32,727 nt of DNA. Source: Myxococcaceae bacterium (GTDB lineage: Bacteria; Myxococcota; Myxococcia; Myxococcales; Myxococcaceae). The position numbers and the translations under genes were made by a program. The DNA lies in contig JAFGNZ010000024.1 in assembly GCA_016926755.1 (NCBI GenBank), forward strand, positions 1 to 32,727, written 5' to 3'. Shown here in pieces: positions 24,490 to 32,410 of the stretch (its first letter is position 1; each line of letters starts with the position of its first letter). Below the pieces are notes generated by a model, which had not been told where the DNA came from, ran no database searches, and was given only the letters and a program-made list of their open reading frames with translations.

Positions 24490-24988
24490 GGCGGATCTTC
24501 TGCTCGCTCTTCTCGCGGCAGAAGGTGCAGAAGGTGGGCTCGCCCGCGGCGAACGAGGGGGTCCACGGCGGGTACATGGAGCAGCGCGGATCCAGGCAGT
24601 GGTGCAGCTCCCACAGGTGGCCGAGCTGGTGCAGCGCGTGCCTCGAGACGGGCTTGTAGCCCACCTCCAGATCCTTGTACCCGTGGCTGCTGATGATCGC
24701 CTTGTCCTTGCCGAAGCGCGCGAAGCCGAGCGTCGGCGCCGACCCGCTCGGCAGCTCCCGCTCCTTCAGCTTGCGCGCCGTCAGGTAGAGGACCTTGTCG
24801 TCCTTGTAGGCCCGCACGCCCTTCACCTGCTCCAGCACCTTCTCGGCGTTCAGCGGCTCGGACAGGCCCGCGGGCAGCTCCACCAGCCCGGAGTGCTCGC
24901 TGCCCACGCCGAACGCCGTGTAGAGCGTCCGGCTGAACTTGGCCAGCTGCTTGTCATCGTAGGGGTCCAGCGTCACGACGCGAATCAC
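24476..24988 (-). CDS. carG: CarG-like zinc-binding transcriptional co-factor (archaemetzincin-like, catalytic Glu lost)
   Basis: 170 residues. In Myxococcus xanthus, CarG acts with CarD in light-induced carotenogenesis and fruiting-body development; it does not bind DNA itself and has no protease activity (established work on CarD/CarG, from memory). Here the archaemetzincin motif HExxHxxGxxHCx4CxM is visible as His120, Gln121, His124, Glu127, His130, Cys131, Cys136 and Met138, followed by CTFC (Cys154, Cys157). All metal-binding His and Cys are kept, while the catalytic Glu is Gln and the conserved Gly is Glu. This and the position 66 bases after carD make the CarG call strong. GAGGTGA precedes the ATG. 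The end overlaps the next gene by 14 bases. Confidence 0.9.
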   Translation of the reverse strand: MIRVVTLDPYDDKQLAKFSRTLYTAFGVGSEHSGLVELPAGLSEPLNAEKVLEQVKGVRAYKDDKVLYLTARKLKERELPSGSAPTLGFARFGKDKAIISSHGYKDLEVGYKPVSRHALHQLGHLWELHHCLDPRCSMYPPWTPSFAAGEPTFCTFCREKSEQKIRLAKS

Positions 24989-25054
24989 GGAGCATCACCT
25001 CGGCGGCAGGGCCTGGCGGGGGCATGCCCGCCCGAGGCCCCGGGGTCGGCTCTA

Positions 25055-25981
25055 CTACTCGGTCTCTCCCTCGGGCTTCTTCTTCGGCGGACGGCCCCGC
25101 TTCTTCGGGGCGGCTGGCGCGGCGGCCTCCCCCTCGGGCTTCGGCTTGGGCGGGCGGCCCCGCTTCTTCGGCACGGCGGGCGCGGCGGCGGCCTCTCCCT
25201 CGGGCTTCGGCTTGGGCGGACGGCCCCGCTTGCGCTTGGGGGGCTCTCCCTCCGCTCCCGCCTCGGCGGCCGGGGCGGCCTTCTTGCGGCCCTTGGGCGC
25301 CTCCTCCTCCTCGCCGCCCGCCTCCTCGGCGGCCTCCTCCTCCTCGGGCGGGGCCTCCTCTTCCTCGGGCGGCAGATCGAGCTCTCCGTCCAGCCCCAGC
25401 AGCTCTCCGTCCAGCCCCAGCTCCTCTTCCTCACCCTCGCCCCGCGGCTTGAACTCCGCCACGGTGCGCTTGGGCCGCTCGCGGCCCGGCGGGAAGAGGA
25501 CGATGTCGATCGAGTCCTCGGCGTTGACCTCGGGGATGTTCAGCGCGGCGGCCACCTCGGACACCAGCAGGTGGCGCGCGTTGTCGTAGAGCTCGCGCTC
25601 CTTGGTGGGCAGCGGCCTCAGCTCGCTGAGCACCTGCAAGCCCTTCACCACCTCGGCCAGGCCGAGGATGCCTCCCTGGGTCATCCGGTCCAGGTTGGTG
25701 CGGGCGCGCTGCTTCCAGTCCAGATCCGCCTTGTCGCTGTCCGAGCGCAGGAAGCCGTAGATCTGTTCCACTTCCTCGGGGGTGGCCACCTTGCGCACCC
25801 CGATGGTCTGCACCTTGGCCTGCGGCACCATCACCACCGCGCCATCCTCTTCCCGGCGCATGGTGACGAAGGTGAGCCGCTGCCCAGCCACCTCCTTCAC
25901 GTCGATGGCCGAGACGAGGCAGACCCCCTGATTCGGGTAGACCACCCGGTCGCCGACCGCGATCTGGAGTCCTTCTGGCAT
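25055..25981 (-). CDS. carD: CarD, HMGA-like global transcription factor
   Basis: 308 residues. Residues 1-160 are the CarD/CdnL domain (VGDRVVYPNQGVC, 9-21; FVTMRREEDGAVVMVP; the helical SDKADLDWKQRARTNLDRM, 82-100), which in M. xanthus contacts the RNA polymerase beta subunit and CarG. Residues 181-227 are strongly acidic. The C-terminus is basic and HMGA-like, with three AT-hooks: RGRPP at 252-256, 274-278 and 295-299. M. xanthus CarD has four, as I recall; KGRKK at 230-234 may be the degenerate fourth. The ATG at 25981 is chosen because GAGGGGG stands directly before it and the domain starts at once; the open frame continues 16 codons upstream. It serves ECF-sigma-dependent genes together with carG downstream. 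Confidence 0.96.
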   Translation of the reverse strand: MPEGLQIAVGDRVVYPNQGVCLVSAIDVKEVAGQRLTFVTMRREEDGAVVMVPQAKVQTIGVRKVATPEEVEQIYGFLRSDSDKADLDWKQRARTNLDRMTQGGILGLAEVVKGLQVLSELRPLPTKERELYDNARHLLVSEVAAALNIPEVNAEDSIDIVLFPPGRERPKRTVAEFKPRGEGEEEELGLDGELLGLDGELDLPPEEEEAPPEEEEAAEEAGGEEEEAPKGRKKAAPAAEAGAEGEPPKRKRGRPPKPKPEGEAAAAPAVPKKRGRPPKPKPEGEAAAPAAPKKRGRPPKKKPEGETE

Positions 25982-26053
25982 GTCCCCCTCATGGGCGAGA
26001 GCAACGAGCGCAGCCGCCGGTCGTAGCACCGAGCGGCGCCGGACGCCACGAGT

Positions 26054-26254
26054 TTACCGGTGGAGTGCCGCCGTCCGGGCATTGGCGTCCTGTTTTGACA
26101 GGAGGGTATGCATCACCTCCCGCAGCCGCTCGTCCACCTTGGCGTGGACCTCAGCCTCGGTCGGCTCCCCCTCCGGCTGCGCGGCCACCCGCGAGGACAG
26201 CCCCGCCGTCGCCACCACTGCCCCCAGCACCATGAGCGTCAGCCACTTCTTCAT
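26054..26254 (-). CDS. Small exported protein upstream of carD
   Basis: 66 residues. MKKW followed by a hydrophobic core (LTLMVLGAVVATAGL) and SSRVAA gives a type I signal peptide, probably cut before QPEG. The mature 40 residues are charged and helical (EAEVHAKVDERLREVMHTLLSK). The start at 26254 has GGGAGG just upstream; the frame opens 13 codons earlier but with no signal-like sequence. It ends 72 bases before carD on the same strand, so it may share its transcript. The function is unknown. Confidence 0.65.
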   Translation of the reverse strand: MKKWLTLMVLGAVVATAGLSSRVAAQPEGEPTEAEVHAKVDERLREVMHTLLSKQDANARTAALHR

Positions 26255-26361
26255 TCCTGCCTCCCGTCGCGCCCGCCAGGCAGCGGGCCTCATGAGCGAC
26301 AGGGTAGGGAAGGCGCGCGGTTGATCAATTTTTCGGCTACAGGATGCTCCACATTGCTACA
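26255..26361 (-). promoter_or_regulatory. Region upstream of the small exported gene with phased direct repeats
   Basis: GCTACAGG occurs at 26336-26343 and 26356-26363 (CCTGTAGC on the minus strand), 20 bases apart start to start, or about two helical turns. An A/T run with TTGATCAATTTTT (26321-26333) lies next to the proximal copy. This arrangement suits an activator or repressor site ahead of the transcript reading into carD, but no -35/-10 pair is clear. Confidence 0.35.
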
Positions 26362-26380
26362 GGGGGCCACACGGCTCCCC
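26362..26380. terminator. Hairpin after the Ser/Thr kinase gene
   Basis: GGGGGCC (26362-26368), loop ACAC, then GGC, a bulged T and CCCC (26373-26380) form a G+C-rich stem beginning 7 bases past the kinase stop on the minus strand. No T-run follows directly. Confidence 0.5.
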
Positions 26381-26386
26381 CCCGGC

Positions 26387-28588
26387 TCAGCAGCCAGGCG
26401 GGCGGGGGCCGGGGACGGGCTTCACCTCCACCGCGAGCGCGCCGGCGTTGTCCTCGAGATCCTCGTCCGGGAAGGTGAAGCGCAGCCAGGACACGCCGGC
26501 GAAGCGGGTCGTCCGGCCCGCCTCCACCACGCGCGCGGGGCCCGGCTTCCACGGGCCTCCCTCGTCCGCGCCGCACCCGCCATCCTGGAGGACGAGCACC
26601 CGGCCCACGGCCTCTCCCTGGATGCCTCGGGTGAGCGCGGGGCGGGCCGTGTCCCGGAGGCGCACCTCATAGGTGGCCGCGGCGTCCAGGCCATGCAGGG
26701 TGAAGCTCTCTCTGGGGCGCGGCGTGAGCGCGTGCTGGCGCGCATCCACCATCACGGTGGCGCCGGTGCCGCTCTGCGTCTCGCGCACGTGCACCCGGAG
26801 GCTGCCCGCGTTGTCCTGGCCCGAGGTCTCCGGCACGAAGAGGTAGAGCGCGAACGCCTGGCTCACCCGCCGCTCCTCGGGCCCCAGCAGGCCGAAGGAC
26901 TCGCGCGCCAGCAGCCCCGGGCCGCCCTCCAGGTAGTAGACGACCGCGTCGACGGAGGCTCCGGCCGCCGGCCCATGGGCCAGGGTGCCCTCGGCGCGCA
27001 GCGAGTAGGTGCGCGAGGGATCCAGGCGAAGCCGCGCCGCGGAGGAGCGCGGGACGAGGAAGGCATGCTGCGCGGGCCGCACCTCGAAGCCCGGGAGGGG
27101 GAAGCGGGCCTCGTTGGGGATCTGCGCGAGCGGCGCCGGGGCGGACGCGCCCGCCTGGGTGGGGGCGGCGGGGCGGCGCGGGCGCGCGGGGCGGAGCTGG
27201 GCGCGGACGGCCAGGGTGGCGCCCTCCTCGGCCCGGACGCGCTGGCTCCAGGACTCCATCCCAATGGCGTGCACCTCGATCAGGTGCTCGCGGTCGGCCG
27301 AGAGGGGGATGAGGGTGGGCGTGTGGCTCATCAGCAGCTGCCCATCCACCCAGACGGAGGCGCCTTGGGGCGTGGAGGTGAGCTCCACGGAGAACGTCTT
27401 GGCGTCCTCCCCCGTGAAGAGGAGCACCGCGGCCAGCAGCGCGGCGGCCACCGGGGCGCCGAACAGCACCCACGCCACGAGCACGGACCGCTTGCGCGGC
27501 GGCTCCGGAGGCGTGGGCGGGGGCCGCAGGGCCGGCTGCGAGCGCGAGGGCGTACGGGGGCGCGCGGCCTCCTCCGGGAGGCCCCTGCTCCACTGCTCGA
27601 GCTGGCCCAGGAAGTCCGGCGGTAGCCGCACCGGGCGCCCCTCCGCCACCAGCTCCGACTCGAAGAGGTAGCCCATGAAGTGGGCCAGGGCGCTGGCGGG
27701 GAAGTCCGGCGCCGCCGTGTGCAGGTACGTCTCGAGCACCTCGCCGAAGCGCTCCGCCGAGGGGTAGCGCCGCTCCCGCTCCACCGCCATCGCGGTGAGC
27801 AGGATGCGCTCCAGCTCCGGCGAGATGCTGGGGTTGAGGGAGCGCGGGGGAGGGAAGTCGCCGAGGGTGATCGCCTTGAGCACCTCCATCCGCTCCCCCT
27901 CCCAGGGGAGCCGCCCGCAGAGCATCTCGTAGAGCACCACGCCCGCGGCGAAGATGTCCGCGCGCGCATCCAGCTCGCGGCCTCGCGCCTGCTCCGGCGC
28001 GAAGTACAGGTACTTGCCCTGGGCCGCCGTCTCCTCCGGCTCGATGCGGCTGGCCATCCGCGCGCGGGCGATGCCGAAGTCCACCAGCTTGACCTGGCCC
28101 GCGTAGCCGACCAGGACGTTCTGAGGGCTGACGTCCCGGTGGATGATGTTGAGCGGTCGCCCGCTCTCGTCCAGCTGGTTGTGCGCGTACGCCAGGCCGC
28201 GGAGCATCTCGGTGACCACCCGCAGCGCCAGCGGCACCGGGAGCGTGGCCAGGTTCTTCTCCCTTGCGCGGCGCACCACTTGCGAGAGCGGCTGGCCGTG
28301 CACCCACTCCAGGGCCAGGTAGTACTCGCCCTCCACCTCCCCGAAGTCGATGACCTGGGAGATGTTCCCGTGGCTCAGCCCCGCGGCGATGCGCGCCTCG
28401 TTGATGAACATGGAGACGAAGGCGTCATTGCCGGCGTAGTGGGGGAGGATCTTCTTGATGACCACCTGCTTGGTCACCCCCGCGGCCGCCGTCATGCGCG
28501 CGCGATAGATCTCCGACATCCCGCCCACCGCGACCCGGTCGAGCAGCAGGTACTTGCCGAACTCCTGGCCCTCCGCAGGCAGCAGCAC
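26387..28588 (-). CDS. Receptor-type Ser/Thr protein kinase with PEGA and two lectin-like C-terminal modules
   Basis: 733 residues from a GTG. The kinase domain (about 11-290) has glycine loop VAVGGMSEIYRA (19-30), ATP-anchoring Lys45, Glu64, catalytic loop HRDVSPQN (150-157), DFG (170-172) and APEQ (197-200). The catalytic-loop Lys of most kinases is Ser154; the HRDVSPQN form recurs, as I recall, in myxobacterial kinases. A proline-rich linker precedes one membrane helix (369-391). Outside the cell are a PEGA domain (398-466) and two similar modules (about 505-601 and 612-722), each ending in DNAG(S/A)L.V.V, which recall the calcium- and galactose-binding LecA/PA-IL fold. It is thus likely a sensor kinase with an envelope-facing ligand domain. 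AAGGAG lies about 11 bases before the GTG. It is divergent from the phosphatase gene. Confidence 0.9.
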   Translation of the reverse strand: MLLPAEGQEFGKYLLLDRVAVGGMSEIYRARMTAAAGVTKQVVIKKILPHYAGNDAFVSMFINEARIAAGLSHGNISQVIDFGEVEGEYYLALEWVHGQPLSQVVRRAREKNLATLPVPLALRVVTEMLRGLAYAHNQLDESGRPLNIIHRDVSPQNVLVGYAGQVKLVDFGIARARMASRIEPEETAAQGKYLYFAPEQARGRELDARADIFAAGVVLYEMLCGRLPWEGERMEVLKAITLGDFPPPRSLNPSISPELERILLTAMAVERERRYPSAERFGEVLETYLHTAAPDFPASALAHFMGYLFESELVAEGRPVRLPPDFLGQLEQWSRGLPEEAARPRTPSRSQPALRPPPTPPEPPRKRSVLVAWVLFGAPVAAALLAAVLLFTGEDAKTFSVELTSTPQGASVWVDGQLLMSHTPTLIPLSADREHLIEVHAIGMESWSQRVRAEEGATLAVRAQLRPARPRRPAAPTQAGASAPAPLAQIPNEARFPLPGFEVRPAQHAFLVPRSSAARLRLDPSRTYSLRAEGTLAHGPAAGASVDAVVYYLEGGPGLLARESFGLLGPEERRVSQAFALYLFVPETSGQDNAGSLRVHVRETQSGTGATVMVDARQHALTPRPRESFTLHGLDAAATYEVRLRDTARPALTRGIQGEAVGRVLVLQDGGCGADEGGPWKPGPARVVEAGRTTRFAGVSWLRFTFPDEDLEDNAGALAVEVKPVPGPRPPGC

Positions 28589-28711
28589 GTTCTTCTCGGC
28601 TCCTTCGGGCAGGCCCGCGCAGCGCTTGCCTCATCGGATGGTCCTCGCGCGGAGCCGGCAGAAGCTATCATGCAGCGCCCACGATCCTGCCCCGAGAGAC
28701 TCCTGGTGAAC
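28589..28711. promoter_or_regulatory. Divergent region between kinase and phosphatase genes
   Basis: 123 bases holding the promoters of both genes. I see no consensus elements. An ATG at 28670, in frame with the phosphatase, is a possible longer start but would place 14 charged residues before the signal peptide. Confidence 0.35.
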
Positions 28712-29692
28712 ATGCCCGCCCGCCTCCTTTCCACCTTCCTCCTGCTCGCGTCCTCCGCCGCGCTCGCGGGCCCCGCCGTCCTGCTCTCCCCGGCGCTGGG
28801 CCGGGGGGATGGGATCTTCATCCAGGGCCGGGTGCTGAAGGAGGCCCCCACCGCGGGCAGCTCCGTGCTCTCTCGCAACCTGCGCCGGCTCACCGCGCCC
28901 AACTGGAAGGGGGCGAAGGTGGAGGTGTCCTTCCTGGGCTCCACCGCCACCGTGACGAGCGGACACGACGGGGCCTTCGAGGTGAACCTCCTGCCCCCCC
29001 AGGGCACCACCTTCCCCCCAGGCTTCGCCCTGGTGGAGGCGAAGGTGGCGGGCGCGACCGCCCAGGCCCGCGTTGAGGTCGTTGCTGACACCACCCCGTT
29101 CCTCGTCATCTCCGACTTCGACGACACGCTGGCCCTCACCCACGTCGTCAAGCCGACGAAGATGATGGAGACCGCCTTGCTTCGGGACTCGGACACGCAG
29201 CAGGTGGTGCCCGGCATGGCGGCCTTCTATGGCTGCCTGAAGGCCCCAACGGCGCCGGCCTTCGCCCTGGTGAGCGGATCGCCCGTCCAGTTCGGCCCGC
29301 GCGTGTCCTCCTTCCTCGGGCGCCACGGGTTCCCGCCCTTCGGGTTGTACCTGCGCGATCTCGGCCCGGGGACGCTCTCCAACTACAAGCAGCCCGCCAT
29401 CCGCCGCCTGCTGAGCCAGTTCTCCCTGCCGGTGGTGCTGGTGGGCGACTCGGGTGAGAAGGACCCGGAGATCTACGCGCAGATCCGCGAGGAGTTCCCC
29501 GGGCGCGTGAAGGCCATCTACATCCGCGACGCCGGCCGCTCCGAGAAGGCCAGCCGCTTCACGGACATGCTGCTCTTCAAGGAGGCGAGCGAGGCCGCCG
29601 CGCACGCCGCGAAGAGCGGGCTGGCCAACGCCGCCTGCGTCTCCGGGGCGTTCCCGGCCCAGGCGCCCACCCAGGAGGAGACCGCGCCATGA
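28712..29692 (+). CDS. Exported App1-family (DUF2183) phosphatase
   Basis: 326 residues. A signal peptide (MPARLLSTFLLLASSAALAG) is followed by a beta-rich segment (about 33-125) and a HAD-like catalytic domain. The nucleophile motif DFDDT is at 135-139 (Asp135 and Asp137), SGSP at 188-191, Lys226 provides the conserved basic residue, and GDSGEKD is at 245-251. This set is that of the catalytic domain of yeast App1 phosphatidate phosphatase (PF09949). Dephosphorylation of phosphatidate or a similar phosphate in the envelope is likely, but the substrate is inferred. ATG 28712 is chosen because the signal peptide starts there. The stop overlaps the ATG of the next gene (ATGA), so the two are translationally coupled. 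Confidence 0.85.
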   Translation: MPARLLSTFLLLASSAALAGPAVLLSPALGRGDGIFIQGRVLKEAPTAGSSVLSRNLRRLTAPNWKGAKVEVSFLGSTATVTSGHDGAFEVNLLPPQGTTFPPGFALVEAKVAGATAQARVEVVADTTPFLVISDFDDTLALTHVVKPTKMMETALLRDSDTQQVVPGMAAFYGCLKAPTAPAFALVSGSPVQFGPRVSSFLGRHGFPPFGLYLRDLGPGTLSNYKQPAIRRLLSQFSLPVVLVGDSGEKDPEIYAQIREEFPGRVKAIYIRDAGRSEKASRFTDMLLFKEASEAAAHAAKSGLANAACVSGAFPAQAPTQEETAP

Positions 29693-30510
29693 GAGGGATC
29701 GCACCCGGGCTGCTCCTGGGGGCGCTGGTGCTGGGGGTGGGGTGCCGGGAGGAGAAGCCGGCGGAGCCGCTCACCTCGCTCGCGCCCGCGCCCCTGGCGC
29801 CGCTGGCCGCGGAGGCGGTGGAGGCGGTGGAGGCGGGGGGCGGGGACGACTCCCTGTTTCAAGTCCAGCCCGCGGAGGTGTTTGGCGAGGAGGTGCCGGC
29901 CGAGGCGCTGCGGCTGGAGCTGGCGGGGGAGTCCGTGCGGCTCGGCGGGGAGAGCTTCACGCCGGTGCGGCCCGGGGAGGCCGCGCGCGTGGCCGAGCGC
30001 GCCAGGGGGAAGGCCGTGCTCCTGGTTCCGGACGCGGACACCTTCCTCGCGCAGACCTCCGAGCTGCTGGAGGCGCTGCGGGACGCGGCCGGCGAGGTGT
30101 GGCTCCAGCATCCGGACGCCGAGGTGGCCTACCCGCTCGTCCTGCGGGACGAGGAGGGCTTTCGCGCCTGGCTGGCGGAGGTGGCGCCCGGCAAGCTGCG
30201 CATCATCCAGCGCGCGGACGGCTTCGAGCTGTCCACCAGCGTGGGCAAGCTGCCAGGCGCGGACCCGAACGGGCCCTCCGTCCCGGTGCGGGGGGGCAAG
30301 CAGGATCTCGCCACGCTGCGCAAGGGGCTGGGGCGGCTCAAGGGGCGTTTCAAGACGTCCGAGGATCTCTGCCTGGTCCCCTCCTTTGGCACCGAGGTGG
30401 CCCAGGCGGCCAGGGCCCTGAGCGCCGTGTACACCGCGCCGGGCGAGCCCCTCTTCGAGACGCTCTGTCTCATATACCCCACGCCTCCCCGCCGCTCGGC
30501 CGAGCCCTGA
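29689..30510 (+). CDS. Lipoprotein of unknown function coupled to the App1-type phosphatase
   Basis: 273 residues. The signal peptide ends at VLGVGC (Cys19), followed by an Ala/Pro/Glu/Val-rich flexible linker (about 24-52) and a mixed alpha/beta domain. The pattern VRLGGESFTPVRPGEAARVAERARGKAVLLVPD (about 82-116) weakly recalls the periplasmic part of ExbD/TolR-like proteins, but I would not assign that. The two late cysteines (in EDLCLV and LCLIYP) could pair. Its ATG at 29689 overlaps the phosphatase stop codon by four bases, so a joint role at the envelope is plausible. Confidence 0.75.
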   Translation: MRGIAPGLLLGALVLGVGCREEKPAEPLTSLAPAPLAPLAAEAVEAVEAGGGDDSLFQVQPAEVFGEEVPAEALRLELAGESVRLGGESFTPVRPGEAARVAERARGKAVLLVPDADTFLAQTSELLEALRDAAGEVWLQHPDAEVAYPLVLRDEEGFRAWLAEVAPGKLRIIQRADGFELSTSVGKLPGADPNGPSVPVRGGKQDLATLRKGLGRLKGRFKTSEDLCLVPSFGTEVAQAARALSAVYTAPGEPLFETLCLIYPTPPRRSAEP

Positions 30511-30601
30511 CTGGCACCCCGCCGCGGCGCTCCCTACCTTGCCTCGCGGGGTGACTTCATCTCGCGTGTCAGGTGCGCCGTGCACGCGCCGGAGGTTCCA
30601 G

Positions 30602-32410
30602 ATGGTCGATGGTCTCGAGGCCGTACAGGCCGCCGAGCTGCCCACGGGCGGCGCCTTCCTCCTCCAGGAGGTGGGTAGCTCCCGCATCGTCAGCCCGGAG
30701 ACATTCACCGAGGAGCAGCGCCTCTATCTGAAGACGGCCCTGCAGTTCAGCCAGGAGCAGGTGCTCCCCCTGGCCGAGCGCATCGAGTCCAAGGACAGCG
30801 TGCTGCTGAAGGAGCTGCTGCGCCGCGCGGGTGAGCTGGGCCTGCTGATGATCGACATCCCGGAGGCCTACGGCGGGCTCGGGCTGGACAAGACGACCTC
30901 CCTGCTGATCGCGGAGGCCATGAGCCCGCTGGCCTCGTGGTCCGTCACCTTCAGCGCGCACACGGGCATCGGCACGCTGCCCATCGTCTGGTTCGGCAAC
31001 GCGCGGCAGAAGGCGAAGTACCTGCCGAAGCTGGCCACGGGCGAGTGGGTGTCCGCGTACGCGCTCACGGAGCAGGGCAGCGGCAGCGACGCGCTGGGCG
31101 CGAAGACGAAGGCGGTGCTCTCACCGGACGGCCGGCACTACGTGCTCAACGGCTCCAAGCTCTACATCACCAACGCGGCGTTCGCGGACGTGTTCATCGT
31201 CTTCGCCAAGGTGGACGGGGAGCGGTTCACGGGCTTCATCGTGGAGCGGGGCACGCCCGGGTTCACGGTGGGGCCGGAGGAGCACAAGATGGGCATCCGC
31301 GGCTCCTCCACGTGTCCGCTCTTCTTCGAGGACGCGCGGGTGCCCGTGGAGAACGTGCTGGGGGAGATCGGCCGGGGGCACAAGATCGCCTTCAACATCC
31401 TCAACTACGGCCGGCTCAAGCTGGGCGCGGCGGTGCTCGGCGGGATGAAGCTCCAGCTCGGCAACGCGCTGCGCTTCGCCCAGGAGCGCAAGCAGTTCGG
31501 CACGCCTGTCGCGAGCTTCCCGCTCACCCGGGAGAAGTTCGCGCGGATGGCCACGCTCATCTACGCGGTGGAGACGATGACGTACCGCACGGCGGGGCTG
31601 GTGGACGCGCGGCTGGCCGGGCGCGCTCGGCAGGCGGCGGACTACGACGAGCACGTCATCGCCGCCATCGAGGAGTACGCCATCGAGTCCTCCATCATGA
31701 AGGTGTTCGCCTCCGAGGCGACCGGGCAGCTCGTGGATGACGCGGTGCAGATCCACGGGGGCGCCGGCTACATCGAGGAGTTCCCGGTGGAGCGGGCCTA
31801 CCGGGACGCGCGCATCAACCGCATCTTCGAGGGCACCAACGAGATCAACCGGATGCTGATCAGCGGGCTGTTGCTGAAGCGCGGAGTGAAGGGAGAGCTG
31901 CCGCTGTTCGCGGTGGCGCAGTCGGTGGAGGAGGAGCTCACCTACGGGGGGCTGCCTCGGGCGCGCGGGGAGGATGCGCTCGCGGCGGAGGAGCGGATGG
32001 CCGAGTGCCTCAAGCGCCTGGCGCTGTATGGCCTCAAGGTGGCGGCGGAGGCGTTCGGCACGGAGCTGGAGCAGCACCAGGAGGTGCTCGCCGGACTGGC
32101 GGATGTGGTGATGGACGCCTACGCGCTGGACTCGATGGTGACGCGCACGCGCCAGAGCGCCTCCAACGGGGAGCTGGACGCCGCGCGCGTGGCGATGACG
32201 CGCCTGTACGCCATGGAGGCCATGCCGCGCTCCTTCGAGCGCACCCGGCGCGCGCTGTGCGCCTCGACGAGAGGGGAGGCGCTCGGGGCGCACCTGGCGA
32301 GGGTGGCACCGCTCCAGCTCTTCACGCCGTACAACCCGGCGGAGCTGCGCGAGGTGGTGGTGAGCGCGGTGGAGCAGGCCGGCGGCTACCCGCTGTCCGT
32401 GGTGTGTTGA
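30602..32410 (+). CDS. Acyl-CoA dehydrogenase (long form, about 600 aa)
   Basis: 602 residues. A FAD flavoprotein of fatty-acid beta-oxidation that makes the trans-2-enoyl-CoA. The usual three-part ACAD domain covers about 30-435: YALTEQGSGSDA for FAD/substrate binding, NGSKLYITNA, and the C-terminal helical domain with QIHGGAGYIEEFPVERAYRDARI. The catalytic base Glu410 lies in RIFEGTNEI, at the same place as in MCAD. About 165 further residues form a C-terminal helical domain as in VLCAD/ACAD9-like enzymes, which suggests long-chain substrates or a membrane role. ATG 30602 has GGAGG 6 bases upstream; the open frame begins 21 codons earlier without support. It stands alone, with a hairpin after the stop. 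Confidence 0.94.
   Translation: MVDGLEAVQAAELPTGGAFLLQEVGSSRIVSPETFTEEQRLYLKTALQFSQEQVLPLAERIESKDSVLLKELLRRAGELGLLMIDIPEAYGGLGLDKTTSLLIAEAMSPLASWSVTFSAHTGIGTLPIVWFGNARQKAKYLPKLATGEWVSAYALTEQGSGSDALGAKTKAVLSPDGRHYVLNGSKLYITNAAFADVFIVFAKVDGERFTGFIVERGTPGFTVGPEEHKMGIRGSSTCPLFFEDARVPVENVLGEIGRGHKIAFNILNYGRLKLGAAVLGGMKLQLGNALRFAQERKQFGTPVASFPLTREKFARMATLIYAVETMTYRTAGLVDARLAGRARQAADYDEHVIAAIEEYAIESSIMKVFASEATGQLVDDAVQIHGGAGYIEEFPVERAYRDARINRIFEGTNEINRMLISGLLLKRGVKGELPLFAVAQSVEEELTYGGLPRARGEDALAAEERMAECLKRLALYGLKVAAEAFGTELEQHQEVLAGLADVVMDAYALDSMVTRTRQSASNGELDAARVAMTRLYAMEAMPRSFERTRRALCASTRGEALGAHLARVAPLQLFTPYNPAELREVVVSAVEQAGGYPLSVVC

Noticed and set aside
25055-25440. Repeated sequence in the 3' part of carD as a tandem-repeat locus or low-complexity artefact
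   Set aside because: It encodes the known acidic region and AT-hooks of CarD and stays in frame.
26108-27625. 505-codon plus-strand frame opposite the kinase gene
   Set aside because: Shadow frame; kinase motifs are on the minus strand.
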